A DNA stretch of 64,000 nucleotides from Porphyrobacter sp. (GTDB taxonomy: Bacteria > Pseudomonadota > Alphaproteobacteria > Sphingomonadales > Sphingomonadaceae): positions 1 to 64,000 of the forward strand of contig JAPZRO010000005.1 of assembly GCA_027531395.1 (NCBI GenBank), read 5' to 3'. Positions within the stretch are counted from its first letter, which is position 1. Each line of letters begins with the position of its first letter. The position numbers and the translations under genes are program-made. Below the pieces are notes generated by a model. The model saw nothing but the letters and a program-made list of their open reading frames with translations. It made no database searches and was not told the DNA's origin. This document shows, piece by piece, positions 27,510 through 36,253 of this stretch.

Positions 27510-27834
27510 AGGGTTCCTTAAAACAAATCAATTCAAATTATAAAGAGACTGATGGAGTCTGTTGGCCCTGTGGAAAGCGGGAATTACCGGCCTCTGCCCG
27601 ATTACCCCCACCCAGCCGCCTGGATTCAACCCCCATCGAATCCGCATGGATTGGACGTCAAGCAAGCTTTATCCTCACTCTTCACAGGCTGTCGACAAAT
27701 CTTGTCCCGTGTGGGCAAATACCCCGAGGAAAAGCCTGTCAGCCGGCAGGAAAATTGCTCCCCTGCTTGTCCGGCAATTGCTCCCGTGGTTTATGCCCCC
27801 AACTGTCCACAGGCACGCGGCGGACCCTTCGCGC
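27510..27834. other. oriC: Predicted chromosomal replication origin (oriC), hemE-PDRP gap
   Basis: This 325-bp gap separates divergent hemE and the PDRP gene, the homologue of Rickettsia RP001; hemE/RP001 flank the origin in Caulobacter. Bases 27518-27547 are strikingly AT-rich for this DNA and could be the unwinding element. DnaA-box-like 9-mers are TTATCCTCA (27669-27677, one mismatch to TTATCCACA), and two-mismatch versions at 27569-27577, 27710-27718 (both minus strand) and 27803-27811. Short open frames here look non-coding. Confidence 0.7.
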
Positions 27835-28680
27835 ATGAACCGACTCAATCTCCACCTTGTATCGGATTCGACCGGCGAGACGCTGGAAATGATCGCCAAG
27901 GCCGCGCTGGCGCAGTTCGACGATCCCGATGTCAGCCGCCATTTCTGGCCGATGGTGCGCTCGCTCCAGCATCTTGACCGGATCGTGCCCGATCTCGCCG
28001 CCCATCCCGGGCTGGTGCTCTATACGCTGGTCAATCCCGAAACCCGCAAGCGGCTGGAAGAGCATTGCCGCCACCTCGGCCTGCCCGCCGTGCCGGTGCT
28101 CGATCAGGTGACCGCCGCGCTCGAAGCGCAGCTCGGGCAGGAAGCGCATGGCCGCCCGGGGCGCCAGCACACCATGGACGAGGACTATTTCAAGCGGGTC
28201 GAGGCTATCCAGTACACCATCGCCCATGACGACGGCATCGGTTACGAGGAATGGGAGGAGGCCGATATCGTGCTGGTCGGCGTGTCGCGCTCGTCCAAGA
28301 CGCCGACCTCGATCTATCTCGCCAATCGCGGGTTCAAGACCGCCAACATCCCGCTGGTGGTGGAAAGCCCGCCGCCGCCCGCGCTGTTCGGGCTGCGCCA
28401 CCCGCTGGTGGTCGGCCTCACCACCAGCCCCGAGCGGCTGGTGCAGATCCGCCGCAACCGGCTGTTGTCGCTGAACGAGGCGACCGAGACTGCCTATGTC
28501 GATAACGACCGCGTGAAGGCCGAACTGCAATTCGCCCGGCGGATGTTCGCCGATAATGGATGGCCGGTGATCGACGTCACCCGCCGCTCGATCGAGGAGA
28601 CTGCGGCGGCGATCATCCGGCTGGCGCAGGAACGCGGTCGCAAGCCGGCGAGAGAGGGCGGCGTGGGGAAACCGATATGA
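27835..28680 (+). CDS. Pyruvate, phosphate dikinase regulatory protein (PDRP/PpsR, DUF299)
   Basis: This 281-residue bifunctional kinase/phosphorylase reversibly phosphorylates a threonine of pyruvate phosphate dikinase or PEP synthase, using ADP as phosphate donor. The N-terminal LHLVSDSTGET is the family start, and the P-loop-like GVSRSSKTPTSIYLA lies near 153-167. The family is the RP001 group. The ATG at 27835 fits the family N-terminus exactly. It heads a tightly coupled rightward operon: its stop overlaps maf by ATGA. Confidence 0.93.
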   Translation: MNRLNLHLVSDSTGETLEMIAKAALAQFDDPDVSRHFWPMVRSLQHLDRIVPDLAAHPGLVLYTLVNPETRKRLEEHCRHLGLPAVPVLDQVTAALEAQLGQEAHGRPGRQHTMDEDYFKRVEAIQYTIAHDDGIGYEEWEEADIVLVGVSRSSKTPTSIYLANRGFKTANIPLVVESPPPPALFGLRHPLVVGLTTSPERLVQIRRNRLLSLNEATETAYVDNDRVKAELQFARRMFADNGWPVIDVTRRSIEETAAAIIRLAQERGRKPAREGGVGKPI

Positions 28681-29264
28681 CGCTGATTCTCGCCAGCAAG
28701 TCCGCCTCGCGCCGGGCGATGCTCGATGCGGCCGGCGTGGCTTACCAGAGCATCCCCGCCGATATCGACGAACGCGCGGTGGAGGCCGGGCTTGCCGGTG
28801 CCGAGCCGTCCGAAGTGGCCGAGGCGCTAGCGGTCGCCAAGGCGGCAGCGGTGGCAGCGCTGAATCCCGGCGCACTGGTGCTGGGCTCGGATTCGCTGGT
28901 GGTTTGCGCCGGTCGCCGCTTCGACAAGCCGCGCACCCGCGATGAGGCGGGCGAGCATCTGCGGTTCTTCTCCGGGCAGGTGATGGAGTTGCACTCGGCT
29001 GCCGCTTTGGTGAAAGACGGCGGGTGCGAATGGAGCCACGCGAGCCTCGCCCGGCTGCATGTGCGCCCATTGTCCGACGAATTCATCGAACACTACCTAA
29101 CCCTCGAATGGCCGGAAATCGGCCACACCGTCGGAGCGTTCCGCATCGAGGGGCCGGGGGTGCAGCTGTTCGAGGCCATCGAGGGCGACCAGTTCACTGT
29201 GCTCGGGATGCCGCTCCTGCCCCTGCTCGGCGCGCTGCGGGAGGAAGGGGTGCTGATCGCATGA
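28677..29264 (+). CDS. maf: Maf-type nucleoside triphosphate pyrophosphatase
   Basis: This 195-residue Maf/Ham1-fold pyrophosphatase hydrolyses non-canonical or methylated nucleoside triphosphates to the monophosphates, keeping the nucleotide pool clean. ILASKSASRRAML at residues 4-16 is the substrate-binding start, and VLGSDSLV holds the catalytic aspartate. KPRTRDEAGEHLRFFSG and EGDQFTVLGMPLLPLL are also family signatures. Both ends overlap neighbours by ATGA, with PDRP before and aroE after. Confidence 0.92.
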   Translation: MTLILASKSASRRAMLDAAGVAYQSIPADIDERAVEAGLAGAEPSEVAEALAVAKAAAVAALNPGALVLGSDSLVVCAGRRFDKPRTRDEAGEHLRFFSGQVMELHSAAALVKDGGCEWSHASLARLHVRPLSDEFIEHYLTLEWPEIGHTVGAFRIEGPGVQLFEAIEGDQFTVLGMPLLPLLGALREEGVLIA

Positions 29265-30118
29265 CCCGTCTCTATGCCGAGGTCATCGGCGATCCCATCG
29301 CCCAGTCCAAGTCGCCTGCGATCCACGGCTTCTGGCTCGGCAAGCTCGGGATCGAAGCCGAGTATCGCGCCTGCCATGTGACGGCCGACGCCCTGCCCGA
29401 CTACATCGCCGCCCGCCGCGCCGACCCGCTGTGGCGCGGATGCAATGTCACCATGCCGCACAAGCAGGTGGTTATGCCCCTGCTCGACCGGATTGATCCG
29501 CCTGCCGATGCCATCGGCGCGGTCAACACCATCGTCCCCCTTGGCAATGGCCAGCTGGCGGGCACCAACACCGATGCCGCCGGCTTTCTCGAACCTCTGG
29601 CGAGACAGCTGGCGCAGACCCACTATTTCCGCATGGCGCGTATCATCGGCACCGGCGGGGCGGCGCGCGCGATCATTACCGCGCTCGCGGGGGAGGGCTT
29701 CACCTTGGTGGTGGCAGGACGCGATCCGGCCAAGGCCCGCGCGCTGCTGGACGAACTCGCGCCCAGGGGTGAACACCACGCGATTGACCTCGCCCACTTC
29801 GCGGACCCGACCGACTTTGCCTTCGATGACCGCGAAGCGTGCTGCGATCTGGTGGTCAACGCCTCCAGCCTCGGGATGCAGGGCCAGCCGCCGCTCGCCT
29901 TCGAATGGAGCCACGCGCCGCCGGGGAGCATCGCCTATGACATCGTCACCGCCCCGCTCGACACGCCCTTCCTGCAAGCCGCGCGCGCCAAGGGCCACCG
30001 CACCATCGACGGGCTCTCGATGCTGATCGGGCAGGCGGCGGTCGCCTTCGAGAAATTCTTCGGCCAACCCGCCCCGCGCCAGCATGACGCCGAATTGCGA
30101 GCGATCCTCACCTCATGA
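29261..30118 (+). CDS. aroE: Shikimate 5-dehydrogenase
   Basis: This 285-residue enzyme reduces 3-dehydroshikimate to shikimate with NADPH in the pathway to aromatic amino acids. The substrate-binding GDPIAQSKSPAIHGFW is at residues 10-25, and the catalytic lysine is in NVTMPHKQ near 68. The NADP fold begins at IIGTGGAARAII, and NASSLGM and DIVTAPLDTPFL follow. Its ATG overlaps the maf stop and its stop overlaps coaE. Confidence 0.95.
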   Translation: MTRLYAEVIGDPIAQSKSPAIHGFWLGKLGIEAEYRACHVTADALPDYIAARRADPLWRGCNVTMPHKQVVMPLLDRIDPPADAIGAVNTIVPLGNGQLAGTNTDAAGFLEPLARQLAQTHYFRMARIIGTGGAARAIITALAGEGFTLVVAGRDPAKARALLDELAPRGEHHAIDLAHFADPTDFAFDDREACCDLVVNASSLGMQGQPPLAFEWSHAPPGSIAYDIVTAPLDTPFLQAARAKGHRTIDGLSMLIGQAAVAFEKFFGQPAPRQHDAELRAILTS

Positions 30119-30699
30119 CAGAACCGAAAATCATCGGCCTCACCGGCTCGATCGGCATGGGCAAGTCCACCGTCGCCGCCATGTTCGCCGAGGCGGGCAT
30201 CCCCGTGTTCGACGCCGATGCCGAGGTCCGCGCGATGCAGGGCCCCGGCGGCGAGCTCATCCCCGCGATCGAGGCCGCCTTTCCCGGATCGACCGGCCCC
30301 GAGGGGGTCGACCGCGACCGGCTCGGCCATCAGGTGTTCGCCGACAAGGCCGCGCTGGCGCGACTCGAAGCCATCGTCCACCCCGCCGTCGCCGCGAAAC
30401 GCGCCGCTTTCCTCGAAGCCCATCACGACAAGCGCGCAGTGGTGTTCGACATCCCGCTGCTGTTCGAACGCGGCGGACACGAGAGCGTCGACATGGTCGT
30501 CGTCGTCTCCGCCCCCGAGGAAGTCCAGCGCGCCCGCGTGCTCGCCCGTCCGGGTATGACGGTGCAGAAATTCGAGCATATTTATGGACTTCAGCTGCAC
30601 GACACGCACAAGCGCGAGCGCGCCGATCACGTGATCGACACCGGCACCTCCCTCGAGGAAACCCGCGCGCAGGTGCAGGCGCTGATTGCTTCACTTTGA
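30115..30699 (+). CDS. coaE: Dephospho-CoA kinase
   Basis: This 194-residue P-loop kinase phosphorylates dephospho-CoA, the last step of coenzyme A synthesis. The Walker A GLTGSIGMGKST is at residues 8-19. FDADAEVRAMQ and FDIPLLFERGG are the conserved CoaE segments. Translation is coupled to aroE (ATGA). The maf-aroE-coaE-dnaQ order is common in alphaproteobacteria. Confidence 0.95.
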   Translation: MTEPKIIGLTGSIGMGKSTVAAMFAEAGIPVFDADAEVRAMQGPGGELIPAIEAAFPGSTGPEGVDRDRLGHQVFADKAALARLEAIVHPAVAAKRAAFLEAHHDKRAVVFDIPLLFERGGHESVDMVVVVSAPEEVQRARVLARPGMTVQKFEHIYGLQLHDTHKRERADHVIDTGTSLEETRAQVQALIASL

Positions 30700-30748
30700 T
30701 TGCAGGCGGCACTTGCCAGCAGCGATTCATCGGCAGATAGTGCAGCAA

Positions 30749-31447
30749 ATGCGCGAGATTGTTTTCGACACCGAAACCACCGGGCTTGATCCCAGAACCG
30801 GGGACCGCATGGTGGAAATCGGCTGTGTCGAGATGGTCGGCCGGGTCGAGACGGGCCGCACCTTTCACGCCTATTTCAATCCCGAACGCGACATGCCGAT
30901 CGAGGCCGAGCGGGTGCACGGGCTGTCGAGCGATTTCCTCGCAACCAAGCCGCGCTTTGCGGAACTGGCCGATGAGCTGCTCGCATTCCTCGGCGATGCT
31001 CCGCTGGTGGCGCACAATGCCGGGTTCGATTTCGGCTTCCTCAACAACGAGCTCGAACGCATCGGCCGCGCGCCGATCGATATGGAGCGGATGGTCGATA
31101 CCGTCGCGCTCGCGCGCAAAAAGCACCCCGGCGCCAAGAACTCGCTCGATGCGCTGTGCACCCGTTACGGGATCGACCGCAGCCACCGCGTCAAGCATGG
31201 CGCGCTGCTCGATGCCGAACTGCTCGCGCAGGTCTATGTCGAGCTGACCGGCGGACGCCAGATCGGGCTTGGCCTCGCCGAGAGCGAGACCGTGGTCGAA
31301 CTCGCCGCCACCACCATCACCGCCACCGGCACGGCGCGGGCTAACCGCCCGGCGCGCCCACCCCGCCCCCACGCCCCCAGCGTGGAGGAACTGGAGCGCC
31401 ATCGCGCCTTTGTCGCCGGCATCGAAAACGCCATCTGGACGCGCTGA
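30749..31447 (+). CDS. dnaQ: DNA polymerase III epsilon subunit (3'-5' proofreading exonuclease)
   Basis: This 232-residue DEDDh exonuclease proofreads for DNA polymerase III. Exo I is VFDTETTGLD at residues 5-14, Exo II is VAHNAGFDFGFL near 87, and Exo III has SHRVKHGALLDAELLAQVY near 146-164. The C-terminal tail (about 190-232) is proline-rich and resembles the segment that binds the polymerase alpha subunit. The ATG at 30749 gives the standard MREIVFDTETTG start; a start at 30686 would overlap the end of coaE. Confidence 0.95.
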   Translation: MREIVFDTETTGLDPRTGDRMVEIGCVEMVGRVETGRTFHAYFNPERDMPIEAERVHGLSSDFLATKPRFAELADELLAFLGDAPLVAHNAGFDFGFLNNELERIGRAPIDMERMVDTVALARKKHPGAKNSLDALCTRYGIDRSHRVKHGALLDAELLAQVYVELTGGRQIGLGLAESETVVELAATTITATGTARANRPARPPRPHAPSVEELERHRAFVAGIENAIWTR

Positions 31448-31511
31448 AGGAGGACGCGCACCGCATACGCACACACGGGATCCTCATCTTGGACGGGAGG
31501 GTATTGAGCTT

Positions 31512-32078
31512 ATGGATATTCGCATTTCAGGCCACCAGATCGACACCGGCGCAGCGCTGCAGGAGCATGCGGCAGACCGGCTCGGCGCGATCGTCGACAA
31601 GTATTTCGACAAGGCGATCTCCAGCCAGGTGACCTTCGGCAAGGCGCCCGCCGGGGCCTTCACCTGCGACATCATCACCCACGTGATGCAGGGACTGGTG
31701 CTCAAGGCGCAAGGTTCGGCGCATGATGCCCATATCGCGCTCGACGATGCCGTCGCCAAGATCGACAAGCAGCTGCGCCGCTACAAGCGCCGCCTCACCG
31801 ATCGCCACGAACAGGCGGATCACGCGCGCGGCGAGGAAGAGGCCGCCTACACCATCTTCGCGGTCGAGGAGGACGAGGAGGAGGAGGTCGTCGCCGATGC
31901 CCCGCTGGTGATCGCCGAGACCCGCGTCGACATCCCCACCGCCAGCGTCGCCGATGCGGTGATGATGATGGACCTGAGGAACACCACCGCGCTGTTCTTC
32001 AAAAATGCTGGCACCGGACGGCATAATATGGTTTACCGGCGCGCCGATGGTTCAATAGGATGGGTAGAACCGCGATAG
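31512..32078 (+). CDS. hpf: Ribosome hibernation-promoting factor, long form
   Basis: This 188-residue protein stabilises inactive ribosomes as dimers. The N-terminal HPF/RaiA domain (about 1-105) begins MDIRISGHQIDTG. An acidic linker with a run of glutamates and aspartates (about 115-128) leads to the C-terminal dimerisation domain ending in MVYRRADGSIGWVEPR. The long form alone can make 100S dimers. It is followed by ptsN, but no rpoN gene is present here, although rpoN often sits next to this pair. Confidence 0.92.
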   Translation: MDIRISGHQIDTGAALQEHAADRLGAIVDKYFDKAISSQVTFGKAPAGAFTCDIITHVMQGLVLKAQGSAHDAHIALDDAVAKIDKQLRRYKRRLTDRHEQADHARGEEEAAYTIFAVEEDEEEEVVADAPLVIAETRVDIPTASVADAVMMMDLRNTTALFFKNAGTGRHNMVYRRADGSIGWVEPR

Positions 32079-32253
32079 GACCCGCGCCGGCATTTTGATG
32101 GAGCTGCCGCCTGACAGGGCGGCCTCCACCGGCAACGGGTTCACACGGCAGCAGCAGGAGGGGCGCATCGTCCCGGCGTCAGGGTGCATTGGCCGCCCTG
32201 AAATGGCCGGACTTGATCGCTACGCTGGGACTTTCAATCGGGATTCGCTCACA

Positions 32254-32715
32254 ATGGACGTCAACCTTGCACTTTCGCCGCAGGCGATTCTGTTCGACAA
32301 GATCGACAGCAAGCCCAAGGTGCTCGCGGCGATCGCGCAGCTGCTCTCGCAGGCCTACGGGCTGGACGAGGGTGAGGTGCTGGAAAACCTCGAGGCGCGC
32401 GAGGCGCTCGGAAGCACCGGCTTCGGGCGCGGAGTCGCGATCCCGCATTGCCGCAGCAAGGACGTGCGCCGTCCGAGCCTCGCGATGATCCGTTTGGAGC
32501 AGCCGATCGATTTCGCTGCGGCGGATTCGCGGCCCGTCACGCTGGTGTGCGGTCTGGTCTCGCCCGAGAATGCCGGGGCCACCCACCTGCACGCGCTCGC
32601 CGCGATCTCGCGCCTCACCCGCGACGAGGCGAAGCTCCAGATGCTCGCCGACGCACCGACGACCGAGGCGGCCTATGCGCTGCTGACCACGCAGTTCGAG
32701 CGGGACGCCGCCTGA
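32254..32715 (+). CDS. ptsN: Nitrogen PTS protein EIIA-Ntr
   Basis: This 153-residue EIIA-fructose/mannitol-type protein has the phosphorylated histidine in GRGVAIPHCRS near residue 69. In the nitrogen PTS it is phosphorylated by NPr and regulates other proteins rather than sugar uptake. The ATG at 32254 gives the usual family length; an open reading upstream to 32095 adds 53 poorly coding residues. It lies 175 bp after hpf. Confidence 0.9.
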   Translation: MDVNLALSPQAILFDKIDSKPKVLAAIAQLLSQAYGLDEGEVLENLEAREALGSTGFGRGVAIPHCRSKDVRRPSLAMIRLEQPIDFAAADSRPVTLVCGLVSPENAGATHLHALAAISRLTRDEAKLQMLADAPTTEAAYALLTTQFERDAA

Positions 32716-32737
32716 CAGCCCTGCTAGTTTCCCGGCA

Positions 32738-33214
32738 ATGAGCGAATCCGATCACGCAGCGCCCGCCACCGGGGCGGAAGGGCACTACCGCGCGCTCGAG
32801 CGGCTCTATGCCTCGGCGCCGGTCAACGCCAAGTTCGCCAGTACACTGCACATTCCGGGCGAGGGCCTCTCGCGTCTCACCTTTACCGTCACGCGGGAGG
32901 ACTATCACGCGGCCGGCGCGGCGCACGGGACGATCTATTTCAAGATGCTCGACGATGCCGCCTTCTACGCGGCCAACACGCTGGCGACCGACCGTTTCCT
33001 GCTCACCACCAGCTTCAACCTGCATTTCACCAAGCCGGTGCGCGAAGGCACTGTGATCGCCGAGGGCCGCTGGGTCAGCGGGCGGCGCCGGGTGTTCGTT
33101 GCCGAGGCACGGCTGGTGGACGAGGAGGGCGAGGAGATCGGGCGCGGCACCGGCACCTTCATGCGCTCGCGCATCGCGCTCTCCAGCCTGCCGGGTTACA
33201 CCGCGTCGGCATGA
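32738..33214 (+). CDS. Hotdog-fold thioesterase (PaaI type)
   Basis: This 158-residue protein has the hotdog fold of the PaaI/YigI thioesterases. Characteristic parts are the DYHAAGAAHGTIYFKMLDDAAFYAA helix segment and the TTSFNLHFTKPVREG strands. The substrate is likely an acyl-CoA of unknown type. Its stop overlaps the next gene in ATGA, and it lies 22 bp after ptsN. Confidence 0.82.
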   Translation: MSESDHAAPATGAEGHYRALERLYASAPVNAKFASTLHIPGEGLSRLTFTVTREDYHAAGAAHGTIYFKMLDDAAFYAANTLATDRFLLTTSFNLHFTKPVREGTVIAEGRWVSGRRRVFVAEARLVDEEGEEIGRGTGTFMRSRIALSSLPGYTASA

Positions 33215-33552
33215 GCACCCGCCTCCCCGCCCAGCTGGAGGCCAGCGCGATTTTGCGGCTGGCCGAATCGCAGGGCGGCTTTGGCGCGGTGCTGGCGAAG
33301 GGCGAGCGCGACGCGGGTACAATCCTGCTTGTAACCACCTGTCGCGGGCAGGCCGGGCAGCTTTACGAAAGGATGCCCCAGCTTGATGGTTCGCGCATCT
33401 TTGTTGCGACGAAGGCGGAAAATCCTGAAAATCCGCAGGAATTCTCCGAATATCTGGCGCGGCGACGCCAGCAGGACCCGGATATCTGGCTGATCGAGGT
33501 GGATATCGCGGATCCCGAACGCTTCATCGCGCAAATCGCCGCATTAACTTGA
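33211..33552 (+). CDS. DUF1491 family protein
   Basis: This 113-residue protein matches the DUF1491 family of alphaproteobacteria: LEASAILRLAE at the N-terminus, then GDRDAGTILL-like and LYERM segments, and DPDIWLIEVDIADPERFI near the end. The function is unknown. The start is coupled to the thioesterase stop. Confidence 0.82.
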   Translation: MSTRLPAQLEASAILRLAESQGGFGAVLAKGERDAGTILLVTTCRGQAGQLYERMPQLDGSRIFVATKAENPENPQEFSEYLARRRQQDPDIWLIEVDIADPERFIAQIAALT

Positions 33553-33745
33553 CCCCTCGCGGCGGTCGGCTAACGGCCCGCCCACTTCCTGAGCGCAGGC
33601 TGACGGGGCGGCAATCCGGCCGTTCGATCAGCACGCAGACGGGGAGCGGCCGGCAGGTCTCCTCTCGAACCCCCCAAAGTGCCACCACAATCGCACAGGG
33701 TTCCACCTGCGTCGGAGCGCGCTCACCGCCCGTTTTGTAGAGTGC

Positions 33746-34402
33746 ATGAGTCGCAAGACTTTTTCTTTTGTCGCGATTGCCGCGATGACGATGGCAAGCG
33801 TGACGATCCCCGGCGTCGATGGCGCCGCGGCTCTGGCCGAGGTGGCCAATGACCAGCTGACCGCAGGCGGCGCGGCCGATTTGGCCCCGGCAGCGGAGCT
33901 GGTTCCAGAAACCCCCACCTATATCTCCGAGCCCGTGGTGCAGCCCCTGCCCGCCGAGGATGCCGCTCCGGTGCTGACCGAAGCAGGCTCCCTCTCCGAG
34001 CTCGTTGGCATGGTCGATAGCGCTGCGCCGATGAATGACGAACTGCGTTGCCTTGCGGGCGCCGTCTATTTCGAGGCGCGCGGCGAGGAACTCGCCGGTC
34101 AGCTCGCCGTGGCGCAGGTGATCATCAACCGCACCGAGGACGGCCGCTTCCCGCGCTCCTATTGCGGTGTGGTGTCGCAACCCGGCCAGTTCTCCTTCAT
34201 GCGCGGGAGCCGGATGCCGACGATCCGCACCGGCTCGCCCGCATGGAGCCGCGCCGTGGCGATCGCGCAAATCGCGCATCAGGGCCTGTGGGAATCCGAA
34301 GCGGGCGATGCGGTGTTCTTCCACGCCAAATATGTCCGCCCCGGCTGGAGCCGCACCAAGGCCCGCCTCGCGCAGATCGACACGCATATTTTTTATCGCT
34401 GA
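33746..34402 (+). CDS. Secreted cell-wall hydrolase (SleB/CwlJ-like, Hydrolase_2)
   Basis: This 218-residue protein has an N-terminal hydrophobic signal (about residues 7-27). A linker rich in A, P and E leads to a C-terminal Hydrolase_2 domain from about residue 95. The domain opens LRCLAGAVYFEARGE, with the putative catalytic glutamate, and includes AQVIINRTEDGRFP and VVSQPGQFSF. Relatives cleave cortex peptidoglycan in spores; in alphaproteobacteria they are thought to remodel the wall. The 193-bp upstream gap shows no clear element. Confidence 0.86.
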   Translation: MSRKTFSFVAIAAMTMASVTIPGVDGAAALAEVANDQLTAGGAADLAPAAELVPETPTYISEPVVQPLPAEDAAPVLTEAGSLSELVGMVDSAAPMNDELRCLAGAVYFEARGEELAGQLAVAQVIINRTEDGRFPRSYCGVVSQPGQFSFMRGSRMPTIRTGSPAWSRAVAIAQIAHQGLWESEAGDAVFFHAKYVRPGWSRTKARLAQIDTHIFYR

Positions 34403-34411
34403 TACTCTGCT

Positions 34412-34436
34412 GGCCGATGAGTTTCACTCATCGGCC
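34412..34436. terminator. Hairpin between convergent cell-wall hydrolase and xthA genes
   Basis: GGCCGATGAG and CTCATCGGCC form a perfect 10-bp stem with a 5-nt loop, placed between convergent genes. No T-run follows, so termination would rely on Rho or on the stem alone. Confidence 0.5.
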
Positions 34437-34468
34437 CGTAGGGCCGCAAGGGCGAAACGCGGCGAGGA

Positions 34469-35263
34469 TCACGCCTTAAGGCGTGCCCAAACAGGAGCGT
34501 GGTCGCTGGCCTTCTCGCGGCCGCGATAGGCCTTGTCGACGCCGCAAGCCTCGAGCCGGTCGGCGCATTCGGGCGAGAGCAGGATGTGGTCGATCCGGAA
34601 ACCGTGATCGCGCTGCCACGCGCCGGCCTGATAGTCCCAATAGGTCCACACGCCCCCGCGCGGATTGTGGGTGCGGATTGCGTCGGTCCATCCGTCGGCC
34701 AGCAGCCGGGCATAGGCCGCACGGCTTTCGGGCTGCATCAGCGCGTCGTCGGCCATCGCCTTGACGGACCACACGTCGTCGTCATGCGGGATGACGTTGA
34801 AATCGCCGAGCACCACGGCGGGGACTTCCTCGGCCCAGATTTCCGCCATCCGCTCCCGCAAGCGCGCCATCCACGCTAGCTTGTAGGTGAATTTCGGTCC
34901 CGGATGGGGGTTGCCGTTGGGCAGGTAAAGGCAGGCGATCCGCACGCCCGAGACATCGGCCTCGAGATAGCGCGCCTGTTCGCCCTCGCCCTCGTTCGGG
35001 CCATCGATTCCGAGCCCGCGCCGCACTTCGGTGAGGGTGTAGCCGGCCTGCGTGTCGACGAGGATTGCGACCCCGTTGAAGCTCTTCTGCCCATGCCAGA
35101 TCGCGCTGTAGCCGATCGCCTCGAAGTCAGCGGCGGGGAAGCCCTCGTCCTGCGTCTTGATCTCCTGCAGGCAGGCGACCGCCGGGCGGGTTTCCTCGAG
35201 CCATTCGAGCAGGCGCGGCAGCCGCGCCTTGATGCCGTTGATGTTGAAGGTGGCGATTTTCAT
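34469..35263 (-). CDS. xthA: Exodeoxyribonuclease III (AP endonuclease)
   Basis: This 264-residue Mg2+-dependent nuclease of base-excision repair cleaves abasic sites and removes 3'-blocking groups. The N-terminal FNINGIKARL, the catalytic CLQEIKTQ (Glu near 37), VVLGDFNVIPHDDD (Asp and Asn) and the C-terminal ASDHAPVWA (Asp-His) are all present. A short palindrome (CACGCC-TTAA-GGCGTG, 34470-34485) covers its last codons. Confidence 0.95.
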   Translation of the reverse strand: MKIATFNINGIKARLPRLLEWLEETRPAVACLQEIKTQDEGFPAADFEAIGYSAIWHGQKSFNGVAILVDTQAGYTLTEVRRGLGIDGPNEGEGEQARYLEADVSGVRIACLYLPNGNPHPGPKFTYKLAWMARLRERMAEIWAEEVPAVVLGDFNVIPHDDDVWSVKAMADDALMQPESRAAYARLLADGWTDAIRTHNPRGGVWTYWDYQAGAWQRDHGFRIDHILLSPECADRLEACGVDKAYRGREKASDHAPVWARLKA

Positions 35264-35301
35264 GGCGGCCCTGATGCCGCAAAGCGCAGCGCCCGTCTAA
35301 C

Positions 35302-35634
35302 CTAAATCCCGAAGCTCGCCCCGCAGCCGCAGCCGGCAGCGGCTTGCGGGTTTTCGACCTTGAAGGCCGCCCCGCCCAGCGATTCGACGAAATCGACCGT
35401 GCTGCCCGCGATCAGATCGAGGCTCATGGGATCGACCACCAGCTTCACCCCGTCACACTCGGACACGGAATCGTCTGCCTCGGGCGCGTCGGCGAGGTCG
35501 AACTTGTACTGGAAGCCCGAACAGCCCCCGCCTTCCACCGCCAGCCGCAGGATCGCCGGGCGCGATTGCTTGGCCGCGATGAAGGCCACGCGCTTGGCGG
35601 CGGAGGGGGTGAGGATCAGGGGCTCGGCGCTCAT
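35302..35634 (-). CDS. A-type iron-sulfur carrier (ErpA/IscA/SufA family)
   Basis: This 110-residue A-type scaffold has the three ligand cysteines in GGGCSGFQYKF near residue 34 and the C-terminal GCGCGASF. Such proteins pass Fe-S clusters to target enzymes. Neighbouring genes do not tell ErpA, IscA or SufA apart; the suf operon itself starts at 63.5 kb. The ATG at 35634 gives a normal length. Confidence 0.92.
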   Translation of the reverse strand: MSAEPLILTPSAAKRVAFIAAKQSRPAILRLAVEGGGCSGFQYKFDLADAPEADDSVSECDGVKLVVDPMSLDLIAGSTVDFVESLGGAAFKVENPQAAAGCGCGASFGI

Positions 35635-35673
35635 GCCCGTAATCTAGGGTGCGCGGGGGCGCGGCTCAAGGGC

Positions 35674-36105
35674 CTATCCGGCCTGGATGTAGCTACGCAG
35701 CGCCTCGGCCTCGTGCTGCACCTCGTCGATCTTGTACTTCACCAGATCGCCGATCGAGATGAAGGCGACGAGCGTGCCGTCCTCCACCACCGGGAAATGG
35801 CGGAAGCGGCGGCGGGTCATCAGCGCCAGCGCCTCATCGACGCTGGTGCCGGGTTCGACCGTGACGGCAGGCGAGGTCATGATCGCCTCGACCGGAAGAT
35901 CGAGGCACTCCGCGCCCTTTTCAGCGAGGCGGTAGATCACGTCACGCTCGGACACGATTCCAACCACGCGGCCGTCGCGAAGCACGGGCAGAGCGCCGAT
36001 GCGCTTGCTCGCGAGGATGGTGACCGCCTGCGAAACCGGGGTCGCAACGTCGCAGGCGATGATATCGGATGCGCCGCGGCTGGCGATGATTCTGGCTATG
36101 CTCAT
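35674..36105 (-). CDS. Tandem CBS-domain protein
   Basis: This 143-residue protein is two CBS repeats and nothing else. The first is around ILASKRIGALPVLRDGRVVGIVSERDVI and the second around ALMTRRRFRHFPVVEDGTLVAFISIGDLVKY. CBS pairs bind adenine nucleotides and act as energy or redox sensors, usually through a partner protein. The frame is open upstream to 36264, but those codons lack family similarity. It is divergent from a small membrane protein. Confidence 0.88.
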   Translation of the reverse strand: MSIARIIASRGASDIIACDVATPVSQAVTILASKRIGALPVLRDGRVVGIVSERDVIYRLAEKGAECLDLPVEAIMTSPAVTVEPGTSVDEALALMTRRRFRHFPVVEDGTLVAFISIGDLVKYKIDEVQHEAEALRSYIQAG

Positions 36106-36253
36106 GGCCGACTCCCTCTCTCCACCTCCGCGAAGGTGCCATGAAATGCGGCAAAAGGCGAATCCGGCGATTGCCCTGAGATTGCACCGCGCGAACCGGA
36201 GCTTGCGTCCTTTGCGCGTTGCCAAGCGCGCAGGCGCGCGCCATGGCTGGGGC

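Noticed and set aside
27552..27834. Short open frames reading into the hemE-PDRP gap
   Set aside because: They overlap the proposed origin, lack ribosome-binding sites and have proline- and serine-rich shadow-like translations; the PDRP start at 27835 fits the family.
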